The translations under genes were made by a program, and so were the position numbers. Positions 39,684-48,181 of a stretch of DNA of 49,176 nt are shown piece by piece. The stretch spans positions 1-49,176 of the forward strand of contig JAXLZK010000032.1 in assembly GCA_046350935.1 (NCBI GenBank), written 5' to 3'. Every line of letters begins with the position of its first letter. Positions within the stretch are counted from its first letter, which is position 1. The notes below the pieces were generated by a model, which searched no databases, was not told where the DNA came from, and saw only the letters and a list, made by a program, of their open reading frames with translations. The DNA is from Nitrobium sp046350935. Its GTDB lineage: Bacteria > Nitrospirota > Thermodesulfovibrionia > Thermodesulfovibrionales > Dissulfurispiraceae.

Positions 39684-40925
39684 ATGAGAAGAGTTGTCAT
39701 TACCGGGATCGGCGCGGTTACGCCGCTGGCCGGAACCTTTCACGCCTCGTGGGAGCGGTGTAAGGCCGGCGCGACGGGAATCGGCTCCATTACCCGTTTC
39801 GATGCCTCGGGCCTCCCCTGGAAAACAGCGGGCGAAATAAAGGATTTTACCCCCGGCGCTTCCCTCTCCCCGAAAGAGGCCCTCCGGCACGATCCCTTCG
39901 TTTGGTACGCGGTCGCCGCCTCGCTGATGGCGGTGGAGGACGCGGGCCTGCGGAGCGGTGAGCGGGCAGATGGAAAGCCCGCACTGCCGGGAGGGTTCCC
40001 GGACGGGGCCGGGATCCTGATCGGTTCGAGCCGCGGTGGAATCAGTACAATGGAACGGGAGATGGAGAGAGCCCGGCGCTCCCTTGCCCTTTCCCCCTAT
40101 CTCATGCCGGCAAGCACCATCAGCATGGCTGCCTCGATGGTCGCGCAGAAAACAGGCATGAGGGGAACCTGTCTCGGCATCTCGAACGCCTGCGCTTCAG
40201 GGGCGAATGCCGTCGGAGAGGCGTTCAGGCTCGTACGCGCAGGCATCGCTCCCCTGCTGCTCGCCGGTGGGGCCGAGGCACCTGTCTGCTCACTCTGCGT
40301 GAGAGGCTACGGGGCTTCGGGAGCCCTTTCGAAAATCGCCGGGCCCTCCGCCAGCAGGCCTTTCGACCGCACGAGGGACGGCTTCGTCCTCGCGGAAGGA
40401 GCGGCGGTGCTGGTGATCGAGGAGTTGTCCGGTGCGCTCCGGAGGGGAGCGAGGATCTACGCCGAGATCATCGGGTACAGCGCTGCCGCCGATGCTTTTC
40501 ATATGACGAAACCCGATCCGCGGGGCGAGGCCCGGGCGGTCCGCTCCGCCCTGGAGGATGCGGGAGTGTCCCCTGACGCGGTGGACTATATCAACCTGCA
40601 CGGTACGTCCACCCCTTTGGGCGACAGGGCGGAAGCAGCGGCGGCGGGGATCGTCTTCGGCGGGCGCGCGGCGGCACTCCCGGCAAGCGCTTTAAAGTCC
40701 CTAACAGGCCATATGCTCGCCGCATCGGGGGCCTTCGAGGCGGCATGCACCGCGATGACCCTGAAGGAGGGCGTCATTCCTCCCTCCCTCCACCTGAGGG
40801 AAAAAGATCCGGAATGCCCGGTCGCCCTTGTCACAGAGAGGCAGGAGACCCCGGCCCGGGTCGCCGTTACCCAGTCCTTCGGTTTCGGGGGAGTCAATGC
40901 AGTGCTGGTGATGAGGAAGGCCTGA
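39684..40925 (+). CDS. Beta-ketoacyl-ACP synthase II-like (FabF-type)
   Basis: A 413-residue condensing enzyme that extends acyl chains on ACP. The catalytic residues are all present: Cys170 in SNACASGANA, His306 in NLHGTSTPLGD, Lys338 and His343 in SALKSLTGHML. The C-terminal GFGGVNAVLV is normal. The gene is divergent from rodZ and convergent with the ceramide-type genes. Because an acyltransferase, Spt and epimerase lie next to it, it may supply a special acyl chain for a sphingolipid-like product; a role in secondary metabolism or plain fatty acid elongation is also possible. An AT-rich -10-like tract precedes it. Confidence 0.85.
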   Translation: MRRVVITGIGAVTPLAGTFHASWERCKAGATGIGSITRFDASGLPWKTAGEIKDFTPGASLSPKEALRHDPFVWYAVAASLMAVEDAGLRSGERADGKPALPGGFPDGAGILIGSSRGGISTMEREMERARRSLALSPYLMPASTISMAASMVAQKTGMRGTCLGISNACASGANAVGEAFRLVRAGIAPLLLAGGAEAPVCSLCVRGYGASGALSKIAGPSASRPFDRTRDGFVLAEGAAVLVIEELSGALRRGARIYAEIIGYSAAADAFHMTKPDPRGEARAVRSALEDAGVSPDAVDYINLHGTSTPLGDRAEAAAAGIVFGGRAAALPASALKSLTGHMLAASGAFEAACTAMTLKEGVIPPSLHLREKDPECPVALVTERQETPARVAVTQSFGFGGVNAVLVMRKA

Positions 40926-40952
40926 CCGGCAGGACACGCGGCGGTATGGCTT

Positions 40953-42098
40953 TCAGTGCGGCTGCCCGGAAATCCTCTTCTCGTAGATCCGGTACTTCTT
41001 ATAGAGAGGGGCGCCGAACATCTCGGTAATGAGGATCACCGGGAGGTTATCTTCGAGTATCCACGAAAACTCGATCCGGCGGTACTTCCCCTGCCGGAGG
41101 ATCTGTTTGTGGCCCTCGGCAAAAAGGAGCGCATCCACCCCCCGGTTCCGGTACCCGGCCTTGATCCCGTACAGGAGAAGGCGCAGGGAATCGATCTTCC
41201 TCGAGTAGTAGAGGGCCTTCGCCAGGGTGACGGGATTCAGCCTGCCTTTCATGCGGCGGAGGACGGAATTGAAATCGGGGATCAGGCCCAGGAACCCCAC
41301 CGGCTCGCCGTCCTTTTCAGCGATAAGGGTCAGCTCGGGAACCACCAGAGGCTTCAGCCTTTCCGCACTGTAGGCCAGCTCCTCGTCCGTAAAGGGGAGG
41401 AACCCCCAGTTCTTCTCCCACGCCGCATTGTAGATCCCCTGGAACACCTTCATGTCCGCCATGAAATCCTTTTTCGTGATGGTCCGGACCGTTATCCCCT
41501 TCCGGGTGGCGAGGGAAGCGACGCGCACCACCTTTTCGGGCAGGGAGGCCTCCATGGTGTAAAGATAGGCATGGAGGTCCTTCGCCTTGGCCATCCCGAA
41601 CCCCTCCATCAGTTCATTATAATAGGGGGGGTTGTAGGGGGTCATCAGCATGGGGGGCGCCCCGAAGCCCTCGATAAGGAAGCCGCACTCCTCGTTGGTG
41701 GAGAAGTTCATGGGGCCGCGCACGATGTCCATTCCGCGGCCTTTCAGCTCCCCGCACGCCCTTTCCAGGAGCGCCCCTGCTGCTTCCCGGTCATCGATAC
41801 ACTCGAAAAAGCCGAAGAAGCCGGCCAGCTCCCGGTGGAAGGCGAGGTGCTGCCGGTTGACGATGGAGGCGATGCGTCCCACCGCCCTCCCCCCCCTGCG
41901 CGCCAGAAACAGCTTTATCTCCGCATGCCCGAAAAAGGGGTTCTTCGGGCTGAAGTGCGTCCTCAGGTCGCGCGTCAGTTGGGGGCAGAAATGGGGATCG
42001 CCTGAATAGAGGGAGTGGGGCACCTCGATAAAGGCATCGAGGTCGCGTGCCGTCCTGACCTCGGCTACTTCAACGGGGGAGGAGGAAGTGGCTGCCAT
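40953..42098 (-). CDS. GNAT-fold acyltransferase, bacterial ceramide synthase-like
   Basis: A 381-residue protein with two GNAT-like halves: N-terminal VGRIASIVNRQHLAFHRELA (about 72-91) and GPMNFSTNEECGFLIEGF, C-terminal LIAEKDGEPVGFLGLIPDFN and AGYRNRGVDALLFAEGHKQI. It has the length and layout of the YghO/GNAT group that includes the bacterial ceramide synthase bCerS of Caulobacter, which adds an acyl chain to the 3-ketosphinganine amine. The gene lies immediately downstream of a serine palmitoyltransferase-type gene on the same strand, 21 bp away, which strongly supports this role. Substrate chain length is unknown. Confidence 0.72.
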   Translation of the reverse strand: MAATSSSPVEVAEVRTARDLDAFIEVPHSLYSGDPHFCPQLTRDLRTHFSPKNPFFGHAEIKLFLARRGGRAVGRIASIVNRQHLAFHRELAGFFGFFECIDDREAAGALLERACGELKGRGMDIVRGPMNFSTNEECGFLIEGFGAPPMLMTPYNPPYYNELMEGFGMAKAKDLHAYLYTMEASLPEKVVRVASLATRKGITVRTITKKDFMADMKVFQGIYNAAWEKNWGFLPFTDEELAYSAERLKPLVVPELTLIAEKDGEPVGFLGLIPDFNSVLRRMKGRLNPVTLAKALYYSRKIDSLRLLLYGIKAGYRNRGVDALLFAEGHKQILRQGKYRRIEFSWILEDNLPVILITEMFGAPLYKKYRIYEKRISGQPH

Positions 42099-42119
42099 GA
42101 CAAGAGCGCCGCAAGACCA

Positions 42120-43307
42120 TCAGATCAGGCCCAGGGCCTTTCCCACTTTATGGAACGCTTCCAGGACCCTGTCGAGCTGTGCATCGGTGTGAGTGGCCAT
42201 GTAGCTCGTCCTGATAAGCGCCTTGCCCGGAGGGACAGCCGGGGAGACGGCGACATTGGCGAAGACGCCCTCTTCCTGGAGCAGCATCGCCATCTTGAAT
42301 GCGGTCTCGTCAGCCCCGACGATAATGGGAATGATGGGCGTCTCGCTGGGGCCGACGGTAAAACCGAGCTCCTTGAAGCCCTTCAGCATCTTGTGGGTGA
42401 TTTCCCAGAGTCTTTCGATCCTCTCGGGCTCGCTCTCGATGATGTCGAGGGCGGCGCTCACCGAAGCCACCGACGCGGGGGTGGGGCTCGCACTGAAGAT
42501 CAGGGCTCGTCCGAAGTGCTTTATATAATCGATGACGTCCTCGGCCCCTGCGATAAAGCCGCCGATCGAGGCAAGCGACTTGCTGTAGGTGCCCATGATT
42601 AAGTCCACGTTGCTTTCGAGCCCGAAATGTTCGGCAGTGCCCCTGCCTCCCTTGCCGAGCACCCCGATGCCGTGCGCGTCGTCCACCATGATGCGCGCCC
42701 CATGGCTCTTCGCAAGGCGGACCACTTCGGGGAGGTTGACGATGTCGCCCTCCATGCTGAAGACGCCGTCCACCACCACGAGCTTCCCCTTGCCGTTTTC
42801 GGACAGCACCCTGTCCAGGTCCGCCATGTCGTTGTGCTTGAACCTCTTCACTTCCCCGTAGGAGAGCCTGCAGCCGTCTATAATGCTGGCGTGGTCCATT
42901 TTGTCGATGACCACCACATCGTCCTTGCCGACAACGGCGGAAATGACGCCGAGGTTGACCTGGAAGCCCGTGGAGAAGACAAGGGCCGCCTCTTTGCGCA
43001 TGAAACGGGCGAGTTTCCTTTCGAGCTCCACATGGATGTCGAGGGTGCCGTTCAGGAAGCGGGAGCCGGCGCACCCGGTCCCGTATTTCTTTACCGCCTC
43101 CACCGCGGCTTCCTTCACCCTGGGGTGGTTGGTGAGCCCGAGATAGTTATTAGAGCCCACCATTATCATTTTCCTGCCGCTCATGACGACCTCGGGGTCC
43201 TGGGCGCTCTCGATCACCCTGAAGAAGGGGTAGACGCCCGCCCGTCGGAGATCATCCGCGGCAGTGAATTTAAAGCATTTTTCGAATATATCGGTCCGTT
43301 TCGTCAT
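42120..43307 (-). CDS. spt: Serine palmitoyltransferase-like alpha-oxoamine synthase
   Basis: A 395-residue PLP enzyme of the alpha-oxoamine synthase family. Lys243 in GTYSKSLASIGG holds PLP, His139 in MDHASIIDG stacks on it, and Asp209/His212 in VDDAHGIG contact the ring. Among family members (KBL, BioF, HemA, SPT) the text fits bacterial serine palmitoyltransferase best: AGVYPFFRVIES, KKYGTGCAGSRFLNGTLD, FKHNDMADL, DGVFSMEGDIVNLPEVV. It would condense serine with an acyl thioester to 3-ketosphinganine. The ATG overlaps the epimerase stop as ATGA. BioF or KBL activity is less likely given these motifs and neighbours. Confidence 0.85.
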   Translation of the reverse strand: MTKRTDIFEKCFKFTAADDLRRAGVYPFFRVIESAQDPEVVMSGRKMIMVGSNNYLGLTNHPRVKEAAVEAVKKYGTGCAGSRFLNGTLDIHVELERKLARFMRKEAALVFSTGFQVNLGVISAVVGKDDVVVIDKMDHASIIDGCRLSYGEVKRFKHNDMADLDRVLSENGKGKLVVVDGVFSMEGDIVNLPEVVRLAKSHGARIMVDDAHGIGVLGKGGRGTAEHFGLESNVDLIMGTYSKSLASIGGFIAGAEDVIDYIKHFGRALIFSASPTPASVASVSAALDIIESEPERIERLWEITHKMLKGFKELGFTVGPSETPIIPIIVGADETAFKMAMLLQEEGVFANVAVSPAVPPGKALIRTSYMATHTDAQLDRVLEAFHKVGKALGLI

Positions 43308-44266
43308 AACCACTGATGGATCCTGTACCAATCCGCCGTCCATCTTGCTCCTTCCCTTATTTTCACCTTCGGTTCAAAACCCAGTCTCTCGGCCGCCTTG
43401 CTCGCATCGCATACCCAGTGGGAGTATTTCATTTCCCGCACCTTGTCGCTGTTGATGATGGTCGCGCCCCGGATCTTCTCGGACATATGTCCCAGCAGCG
43501 GCATGATGATCCGGGGGACGATGAGCCGCAGCGGCCTCTTCTGCACCGCTTCGGAGATAGCGTCGACGACATCGTCCGAAGAATGGATGTCCCTGTCCGA
43601 CAGGAAAAAAATCTCTCCCACCGCCGCTTCGCTCAACGAAGACAGTATTATACCATGTACCAGGTCTTCCACATAAATAAAAGAGTAGTAGCACTTGCCC
43701 CAGTAGGGGACGATCCCCGATTTCGCCATTTTAAAGAAAACCAGCATGTCACGGTCGCGCGGCCCGTATACGGCGGGGGGCCTGATGACGGTAAGCGGAA
43801 GCTCGTTCCGGTACCCGCAGACGATTTCCTCGCCCCCCCGCTTCGTCTTTCCGTACACGGACACGGGGGCCGCCGCGCCGTCCTCGCGCAGGGGCCTCCC
43901 GTCGTGGCTCGGCCCTGCGGCGGCAAGGCTGCTCAGGTACACGAGGCGCCGCACGCCCGGATTATGGGCGGCCACGGCGCGCATGACGTTTTCGGTACCC
44001 TTCACATTGACCGCAAAGAACTCGTCCGCCGAACAGGCCTTGGTAATCCCTGCAAGGTGAAAGACGTAATCGACCCCGCGCACCGCAGGGGGCAGGGACT
44101 CCGCATCCAGGCAGTCTCCGCGGAGCAGACGCACATTCAGGCCCTCCAGGTACCGGATGCTGGAGGTGTTCCTGACCAGGCAGGAAACGTCGAAACCTTG
44201 CCGGACCAGCGACTCGACGAGGTGGCTGCCGATGAAGCCCGTTGCCCCGGTTACCAGTGCGTTCAT
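43304..44266 (-). CDS. NAD-dependent epimerase/reductase, CerR-like
   Basis: A 320-residue extended short-chain dehydrogenase. The nucleotide site is GATGFIGSHL (G7, G10, G13), the active-site Tyr-Lys is in VYGKTKRGGEE, and VIRPPAVYGPRDRDML follows. In known bacterial sphingolipid loci an SDR of this type (CerR) reduces the keto group of the ceramide. Its stop overlaps the Spt start, which argues for that job rather than nucleotide-sugar epimerisation. The ATG at 44266 is the natural start of the Rossmann fold; an upstream in-frame ATG would add 45 unrelated residues. A weak ribosome site precedes it. Confidence 0.75.
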   Translation of the reverse strand: MNALVTGATGFIGSHLVESLVRQGFDVSCLVRNTSSIRYLEGLNVRLLRGDCLDAESLPPAVRGVDYVFHLAGITKACSADEFFAVNVKGTENVMRAVAAHNPGVRRLVYLSSLAAAGPSHDGRPLREDGAAAPVSVYGKTKRGGEEIVCGYRNELPLTVIRPPAVYGPRDRDMLVFFKMAKSGIVPYWGKCYYSFIYVEDLVHGIILSSLSEAAVGEIFFLSDRDIHSSDDVVDAISEAVQKRPLRLIVPRIIMPLLGHMSEKIRGATIINSDKVREMKYSHWVCDASKAAERLGFEPKVKIREGARWTADWYRIHQWL

Positions 44267-45420
44267 GCGAGGCGGCTTTCTCCGGCTCTCCCGCAGAAAG
44301 GAGCAAAGCGCGGTGAGCGGCTGTATTTCATTTCTCTTTTCTTCACGAAATTCCTTCCCGTCCTGCACCAGCCGAGCGGAGGGCAGTAAGGGATCCCTCA
44401 TTATGCGTGCCTTAACTATAAGACAGGCCCGCCATTTTTTTCAAGAAAGAGGCGCCCTCTTCACTTTTACCGCAAGGCCCCGGACCTCTGTGACAACGAT
44501 CCGCTCCTCCTTCCGTATCGTCTCGTCGGAGAAAGCGGACCAGATTTCGCCGTGCACCGCAGCCGTGCCTCCTTCGGGAGTGATATCGCTCTTCGCCTTC
44601 CCTGCGAGGCCGACCAGCCCCTCCGCCCCGGTGACGGGCTTGCGGAGCGCGGCCCGGTACGCAAGCCGCAGGGTAAGGGCAAAAAAGAGGGCCGAGATCA
44701 ATGCGGCGGGCAGCACGACGGACAGGGAGAGGCGGAGAAAAGGCAGAGGGGATTCGAAAAGCATGAGGGAGCCGAGGACTATCGAAATGATGCCGCCGAC
44801 GGTCAGCATGCCGTACGAGGTGATCTTTATCTCCAGGATGAAGAGGATGATCCCGGTGACGATCAGCAGGAGACCCGCATAGTTGACCGGCAGGGTCTGA
44901 AGGGCATAGAAGCCGAGGATAAGAGAGATGCTCCCGATCACTCCGGGAAGGACCGCCCCCGGGCTCGCCAGCTCGAAAAAGAGTCCGTAGAAGCCGAGGA
45001 GCAGGAGGATATACGCGATATTCGGGTTGCTGATCAGGTCCAGGACCTTCTGGCGCAGGCCCATCTCGTGCTCGACCGTTTTCGCACGGGCAGTCCTGAG
45101 CATCCTCTTGCCCGCTGCGGTGGTCACTTCCTTTCCGTCGAGGGCGGAGAGGAGGGCGGGAACATCCCGGGCGACCAGGTCGATCACCTTGTTCTGCAAG
45201 GCCTCCGTTTCCGTAATGGAGACGCTCTTCCGTACCGCATCTTCCGCCCACCGGGCGTTCCTTCCGCGCTGTTCCGCAATGGACTTTATATAGGCGACCG
45301 CATCATTGGTCACCTTTTCGCTCATCACCTTGTCCATCTTCTCTCCCATGGCGACCGGGTGCGCGGCGCCGATGTTCGATCACGGAACGGGCGAGGGGCC
45401 ATCGCTCCGACATGGGCCGC

Positions 45421-45452
45421 CAGCGCCTCCGTCCCCTGAACAGAGGCTTTTT
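45421..45452. repeat. Direct repeat B, copy 1 (copy 2 at 45683-45715)
   Basis: CAGCGCCTCCGT, then (C or A), then CCCTGAACAGAGGC with a run of T, occurs twice 262 bp apart. On the minus strand it encodes the KKASVQGTEAL segment of nfeD. Copy 2 is in its proper place; copy 1 interrupts the protease domain. Confidence 0.8.
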
Positions 45453-45516
45453 AGAATAACCCTGCCGACATGACCGTAGCTCCTTGTGGGCCCCGCTGGG
45501 ACGTGTGCCGGCTCGG

Positions 45517-45547
45517 TGCATACCGCAATTATACCATACGGCATGCA
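45517..45547. repeat. Direct repeat A, copy 1 (copy 2 at 45977-46007)
   Basis: 31 identical bases starting TGCATACCGCAATTATACC and ending ATACGGCATGCA occur twice, 460 bp apart. Each copy is flanked on the same side by GTGCCGGCTCG. Copy 2 contains the extended -10 promoter of nfeD; copy 1 lies inside the broken coding region. Confidence 0.85.
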
Positions 45548-45987
45548 CGATCACTCCCTGAAGGAACGGGTGATGTCCTCTATGGGCAAAGTAGAAATGA
45601 TATCCGCACAAGTTGCTCCTCAGAGATGGAGGTGTCGAGGCCTAGAGGCCCAAGGAGACAAGGGGGTGTCGAGCCTGACGAGCAGCGCCTCCGTACCCTG
45701 AACAGAGGCCTTTTTCACCGAAGAGCGGATATATTCGGCGGCGACGGGATGGCGTACATGATGATGCCCTCCACCGTAATCACCATGACCGTACCCGTAG
45801 AACCATCAATCGAGGATGAGATAAACGGGACAGAACCTGTCTCGGCAGGGCATTTGTGAAGGGCTCCGCTGGGCAATGGACCGGAGCGCGAAAGAGCAGG
45901 GAGCACTGGGGGGAGGAAACAAAGGAGCACGCTCAGGAACGATTTCATTACTACGTGGTGCCGGCTCGCATGCATATGCATACCGCA

Positions 45988-45996
45988 ATTATACCA
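45988..45996 (-). promoter_or_regulatory. Extended -10 promoter of nfeD
   Basis: On the minus strand TGGTATAAT is an extended -10 box, about 40 nt before the nfeD start. It lies within direct repeat A, where near-palindromic arms TGCATACCG and CGGCATGCA flank it. No good -35 is visible. Confidence 0.5.
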
Positions 45997-46037
45997 TACG
46001 GCATGCATGGGCAGGCCAACTCCTACCCCTTGAAGAG

Positions 46038-46054
46038 ATACGGTAATTCCGTAT
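46038..46054. promoter_or_regulatory. Operator-like dyad over the glgC -35 box
   Basis: ATACGG-TAATT-CCGTAT is a perfect 6-5-6 inverted repeat whose right arm ends on the first base of the TTGACA box. A repressor bound here would block glgC transcription. The ATACGG core also appears in direct repeat A (ATACGGCATGCA), on the nfeD side. Confidence 0.5.
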
Positions 46055-46082
46055 TGACACCCCGGTATGTTCCTGCTATATT
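46054..46082 (+). promoter_or_regulatory. Sigma-70-type promoter of glgC
   Basis: TTGACA (46054-46059), 17 bp, TATATT (46077-46082): one mismatch in twelve from consensus. Transcription should start near 46089, giving a 27-nt leader before the glgC ATG. Confidence 0.7.
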
Positions 46083-46115
46083 CTCTTAATGCAGAGACAG
46101 AGAAAATTCGACACC

Positions 46116-47335
46116 ATGAACGACGTACTGGCTATTATTCTCGCCGGGGAAGGGAGAGCGCCTCTTCCCCCTGACGATCCACCGCGCCAAACCGGCCGTG
46201 CCTTTCGGAGGGAAATACCGGATCATCGATTTCACCCTCAGCAACTGCATCAACTCCAACATCCGGAAGATGGCGGTGATCACCCAGTACAAATCCCTCT
46301 CCCTGGACCGGCATCTCGCCCTGGGCTGGGAGCATCTCTTCTCCGCAGAGCTGGGCGAGTTCATCATCAACGTGCCTCCCCAGCAGCGGGTGGACGAGGT
46401 GGTACGCAGGGACCGCCGACGCGGTGTACCAGAACATCTACCTTATCGAAAAAGAGGCCCCGCCCTACCTCCTCATCCTTTCGGGGGACCATATCTATAA
46501 GATGGATTATTCAGATATGTACGCCTTCCACAGGGACACGGGCGCCAGGGGACCGTCGCCGCCATTGAAGTGGACAAACAGCACGCACACGCCTTCGGGG
46601 TCATGGAGGTGGACAGCCAATGGAGGATCGTCGGCTTCGAGGAAAAACCCTCCGACCCGAAAACCATTCGGGGAAGCCCGACCAGTGCCTGGCTTCCATG
46701 GGCGTCTATCTCTTCAATACCGAAATGGTGATCGAGGAGCTGAAAATGGACGCGGCCCGCTCCTCTTCCCACGATTTCGGCAAGAACATCATCCCCGAAA
46801 TGATGAAGACGGAGAGCTGTTCGCCTACAATTTCAGGGACGAGAACAAGAAAGAGGCGAAGTACTGGCGGGACGTGGGGACCATCGATTCCTACTGGGAG
46901 GCGAACATGGACCTCGTTTCCGTTGACCCCCTTCTCAATCTCTACGACAGGAACTGGCCCATTCGGACCCGTCAGCACCAAAACCCCCCGCCAAGTTCGT
47001 CTTCGCGCAGGAATACGAAGGGGGCCGGCTCAGGATCGCCCTCGATTCCATCGTGTGCGACGGCTGCATCGTCAGCGGGGAGAGTGCAGACCTCCGTCCT
47101 GTCGCCCAACGTGCGGGTCAACAGTTGGGCCGCCGTTGAGGACTCCATCCTCATGGAAAACGTCGAGATCGGGAGGCATGCGAAAATACGGCGCGCCATC
47201 ATCGACAAGGACGTCTACATCCCGACCGACACCGTTATCGGGTACGATCTCGAGGAGGACAGGAAGAGGTTCCATGTGAGCCCCGGCGGGATCGTGGTGA
47301 TTCCGAAGTTCGTCAAGAGCTCTCTCCGGGAATGA
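46116..47335 (+). pseudogene. glgC: ADP-glucose pyrophosphorylase, multiple frameshifts
   Basis: The three frames together give nearly all of GlgC: MNDVLAIILAG, YRIIDFTLSNCINSNIRKMA, YKSLSLDRHLALGWEHL, GTADAVYQNIYLIEKEAPP, LILSGDHIYKMDYSDM, GVYLFNTEMVIEELKM, DVGTIDSYWEANMDLVS, SILMENVEIGRHAKIRR and VSPGGIVVIPKF. It makes ADP-glucose for glycogen. At least seven frame changes are needed (near 46150, 46400, 46548, 46670, 46814, 46988 and 47077). Each lies in a G or C run that looks one or two bases too short. The amino-acid text is otherwise well conserved, which suggests sequence error or very recent decay. The promoter is strong and intact. Confidence 0.8.
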
Positions 47336-47380
47336 TCTTTCGGCAGAGGGCTCCCCTGCTTATTGACCTAACGGCATGGG

Positions 47381-47929
47381 TCAGGCGCGCTGTGGAGCTT
47401 CGCCTGCACCTTCTTGCCGGCCATCAGCTTTGAATCCTTCGTGGAATGCGACGGTGCCCTGCGGAATATGCCCATCGAAAAACAGAGCGAAGAAGAACTC
47501 CTGTGGCACTCCCTCATACACAAGTCCCGACACGTTCTCGAACCCGAGTTTTCTGTAGTAATCCGGATGTCCCACGAGACAACATCCTTTCGCATTCATA
47601 GCGTTCAGTCGTGACAGTCCTTCCCGTATCAGGGCTTTGCCAATGCCCTGCCGCTGGTGTGCCGGCAGCACCGAAACAGGTCCAAGCCCGTACCAGTTCT
47701 GCGTACCGTCCGAAATAGTAACGGGAGAGAAGGCAATATGACCTATCACGCGGCCATCCATTTCTGCGACGAGCGATACCGTGAGGGCCTTGGCGGCGCG
47801 CAGCGCCTCGATGATGAACTGCTCGGTGTGATTGCTGACCTCCAAGGTCTTAAACGCGGCGGCGGTCACCCCGGCTATCGCGCTCACATCGGCATCGGTT
47901 TCGCTCCTTATAACGACATCCGGATTCAT
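47381..47929 (-). CDS. GNAT-family N-acetyltransferase (YhbS-like)
   Basis: A 182-residue acetyltransferase. Motif A, the acetyl-CoA pyrophosphate loop, is clear: GPVSVLPAHQRQGIGKALI (Q/RxxGxG/A). EQFIIEALRAAKALTVSLVA and MDGRVIGHIAFSPV precede it, and HPDYYRKLGFENVSGL follows, as in the YhbS group. The substrate is unknown; these enzymes acetylate small amines or proteins. A start-proximal AAGGA lies about 12 nt before the ATG. It is convergent with glgC and has no functional link to panC beside it. Confidence 0.85.
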   Translation of the reverse strand: MNPDVVIRSETDADVSAIAGVTAAAFKTLEVSNHTEQFIIEALRAAKALTVSLVAEMDGRVIGHIAFSPVTISDGTQNWYGLGPVSVLPAHQRQGIGKALIREGLSRLNAMNAKGCCLVGHPDYYRKLGFENVSGLVYEGVPQEFFFALFFDGHIPQGTVAFHEGFKADGRQEGAGEAPQRA

Positions 47930-48136
47930 GCGCTTCGCGTTCCTTGTTTATTACGGGCCAACGCCTGAAGTCAGCGGCGCGGCTCTCACCGCGTCCGCTG
48001 GAGCGGTTCGCTGTGCCCGGGTCTATTAAATAAACTGTGTCAATCCTTGTAAGGACCGGCAGCCGCAACAGGCCGAGGGGACTCATCAGAAAAAGGGAAC
48101 TAACGCTTTGTTATCGAAATGTTTATAGCCTCACTG

Positions 48137-48167
48137 CGCATCAAAAGAGAACCGCTCTTTTGATGCG
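48137..48167. terminator. 13-bp stem-loop after panC
   Basis: CGCATCAAAAGAG-AACCG-CTCTTTTGATGCG is a perfect 13-bp inverted repeat 14 bp downstream of the panC stop. There is no long U-run beyond the stem on the minus strand, though the stem itself is T-rich. It may end panC transcription. No gene was found in 47930-48136. Confidence 0.5.
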
Positions 48168-48181
48168 TTTGCCCTGACCCC

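Larger units (their letters stand above)
44441..45948 (-). pseudogene. nfeD: NfeD1b-type membrane protease gene, scrambled 5' half
   Basis: The 3' part (44441-45349) is a clean 302-codon frame: GEKMDKVMSEKVTNDAVAYI, several membrane segments, then an OB-fold domain (ITPEGGTAAVHGEIWSAF) as in NfeD. The 5' part holds the signal peptide (MKSFLSVLLCFLPPVLP), VMVITVEGII, then in other frames AAEYIRSSVKKASVQGTEAL, VRLDTP, GLDTSISEEQ, PSGA, MSAGLF and AAHVGAMAP. These are pieces of the ClpP-like serine protease domain. They are split by frameshifts and by inserted copies of the gene's own promoter and coding segments. Such a gene would cleave membrane stomatin-type partners. The break may be a true rearrangement or a wrong assembly. 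Confidence 0.7.

Noticed and set aside
42120..43307. BioF (8-amino-7-oxononanoate synthase) or glycine C-acetyltransferase
   Set aside because: Motifs AGVYPFFRVIES and SRFLNGTLD plus the overlapping CerR-like gene and the bCerS-like gene fit serine palmitoyltransferase better; no biotin or threonine genes are near.
45350..47335. Several short novel genes in the nfeD/glgC tract
   Set aside because: All the frames there are pieces of NfeD or GlgC in shifted frames or their antisense shadows.
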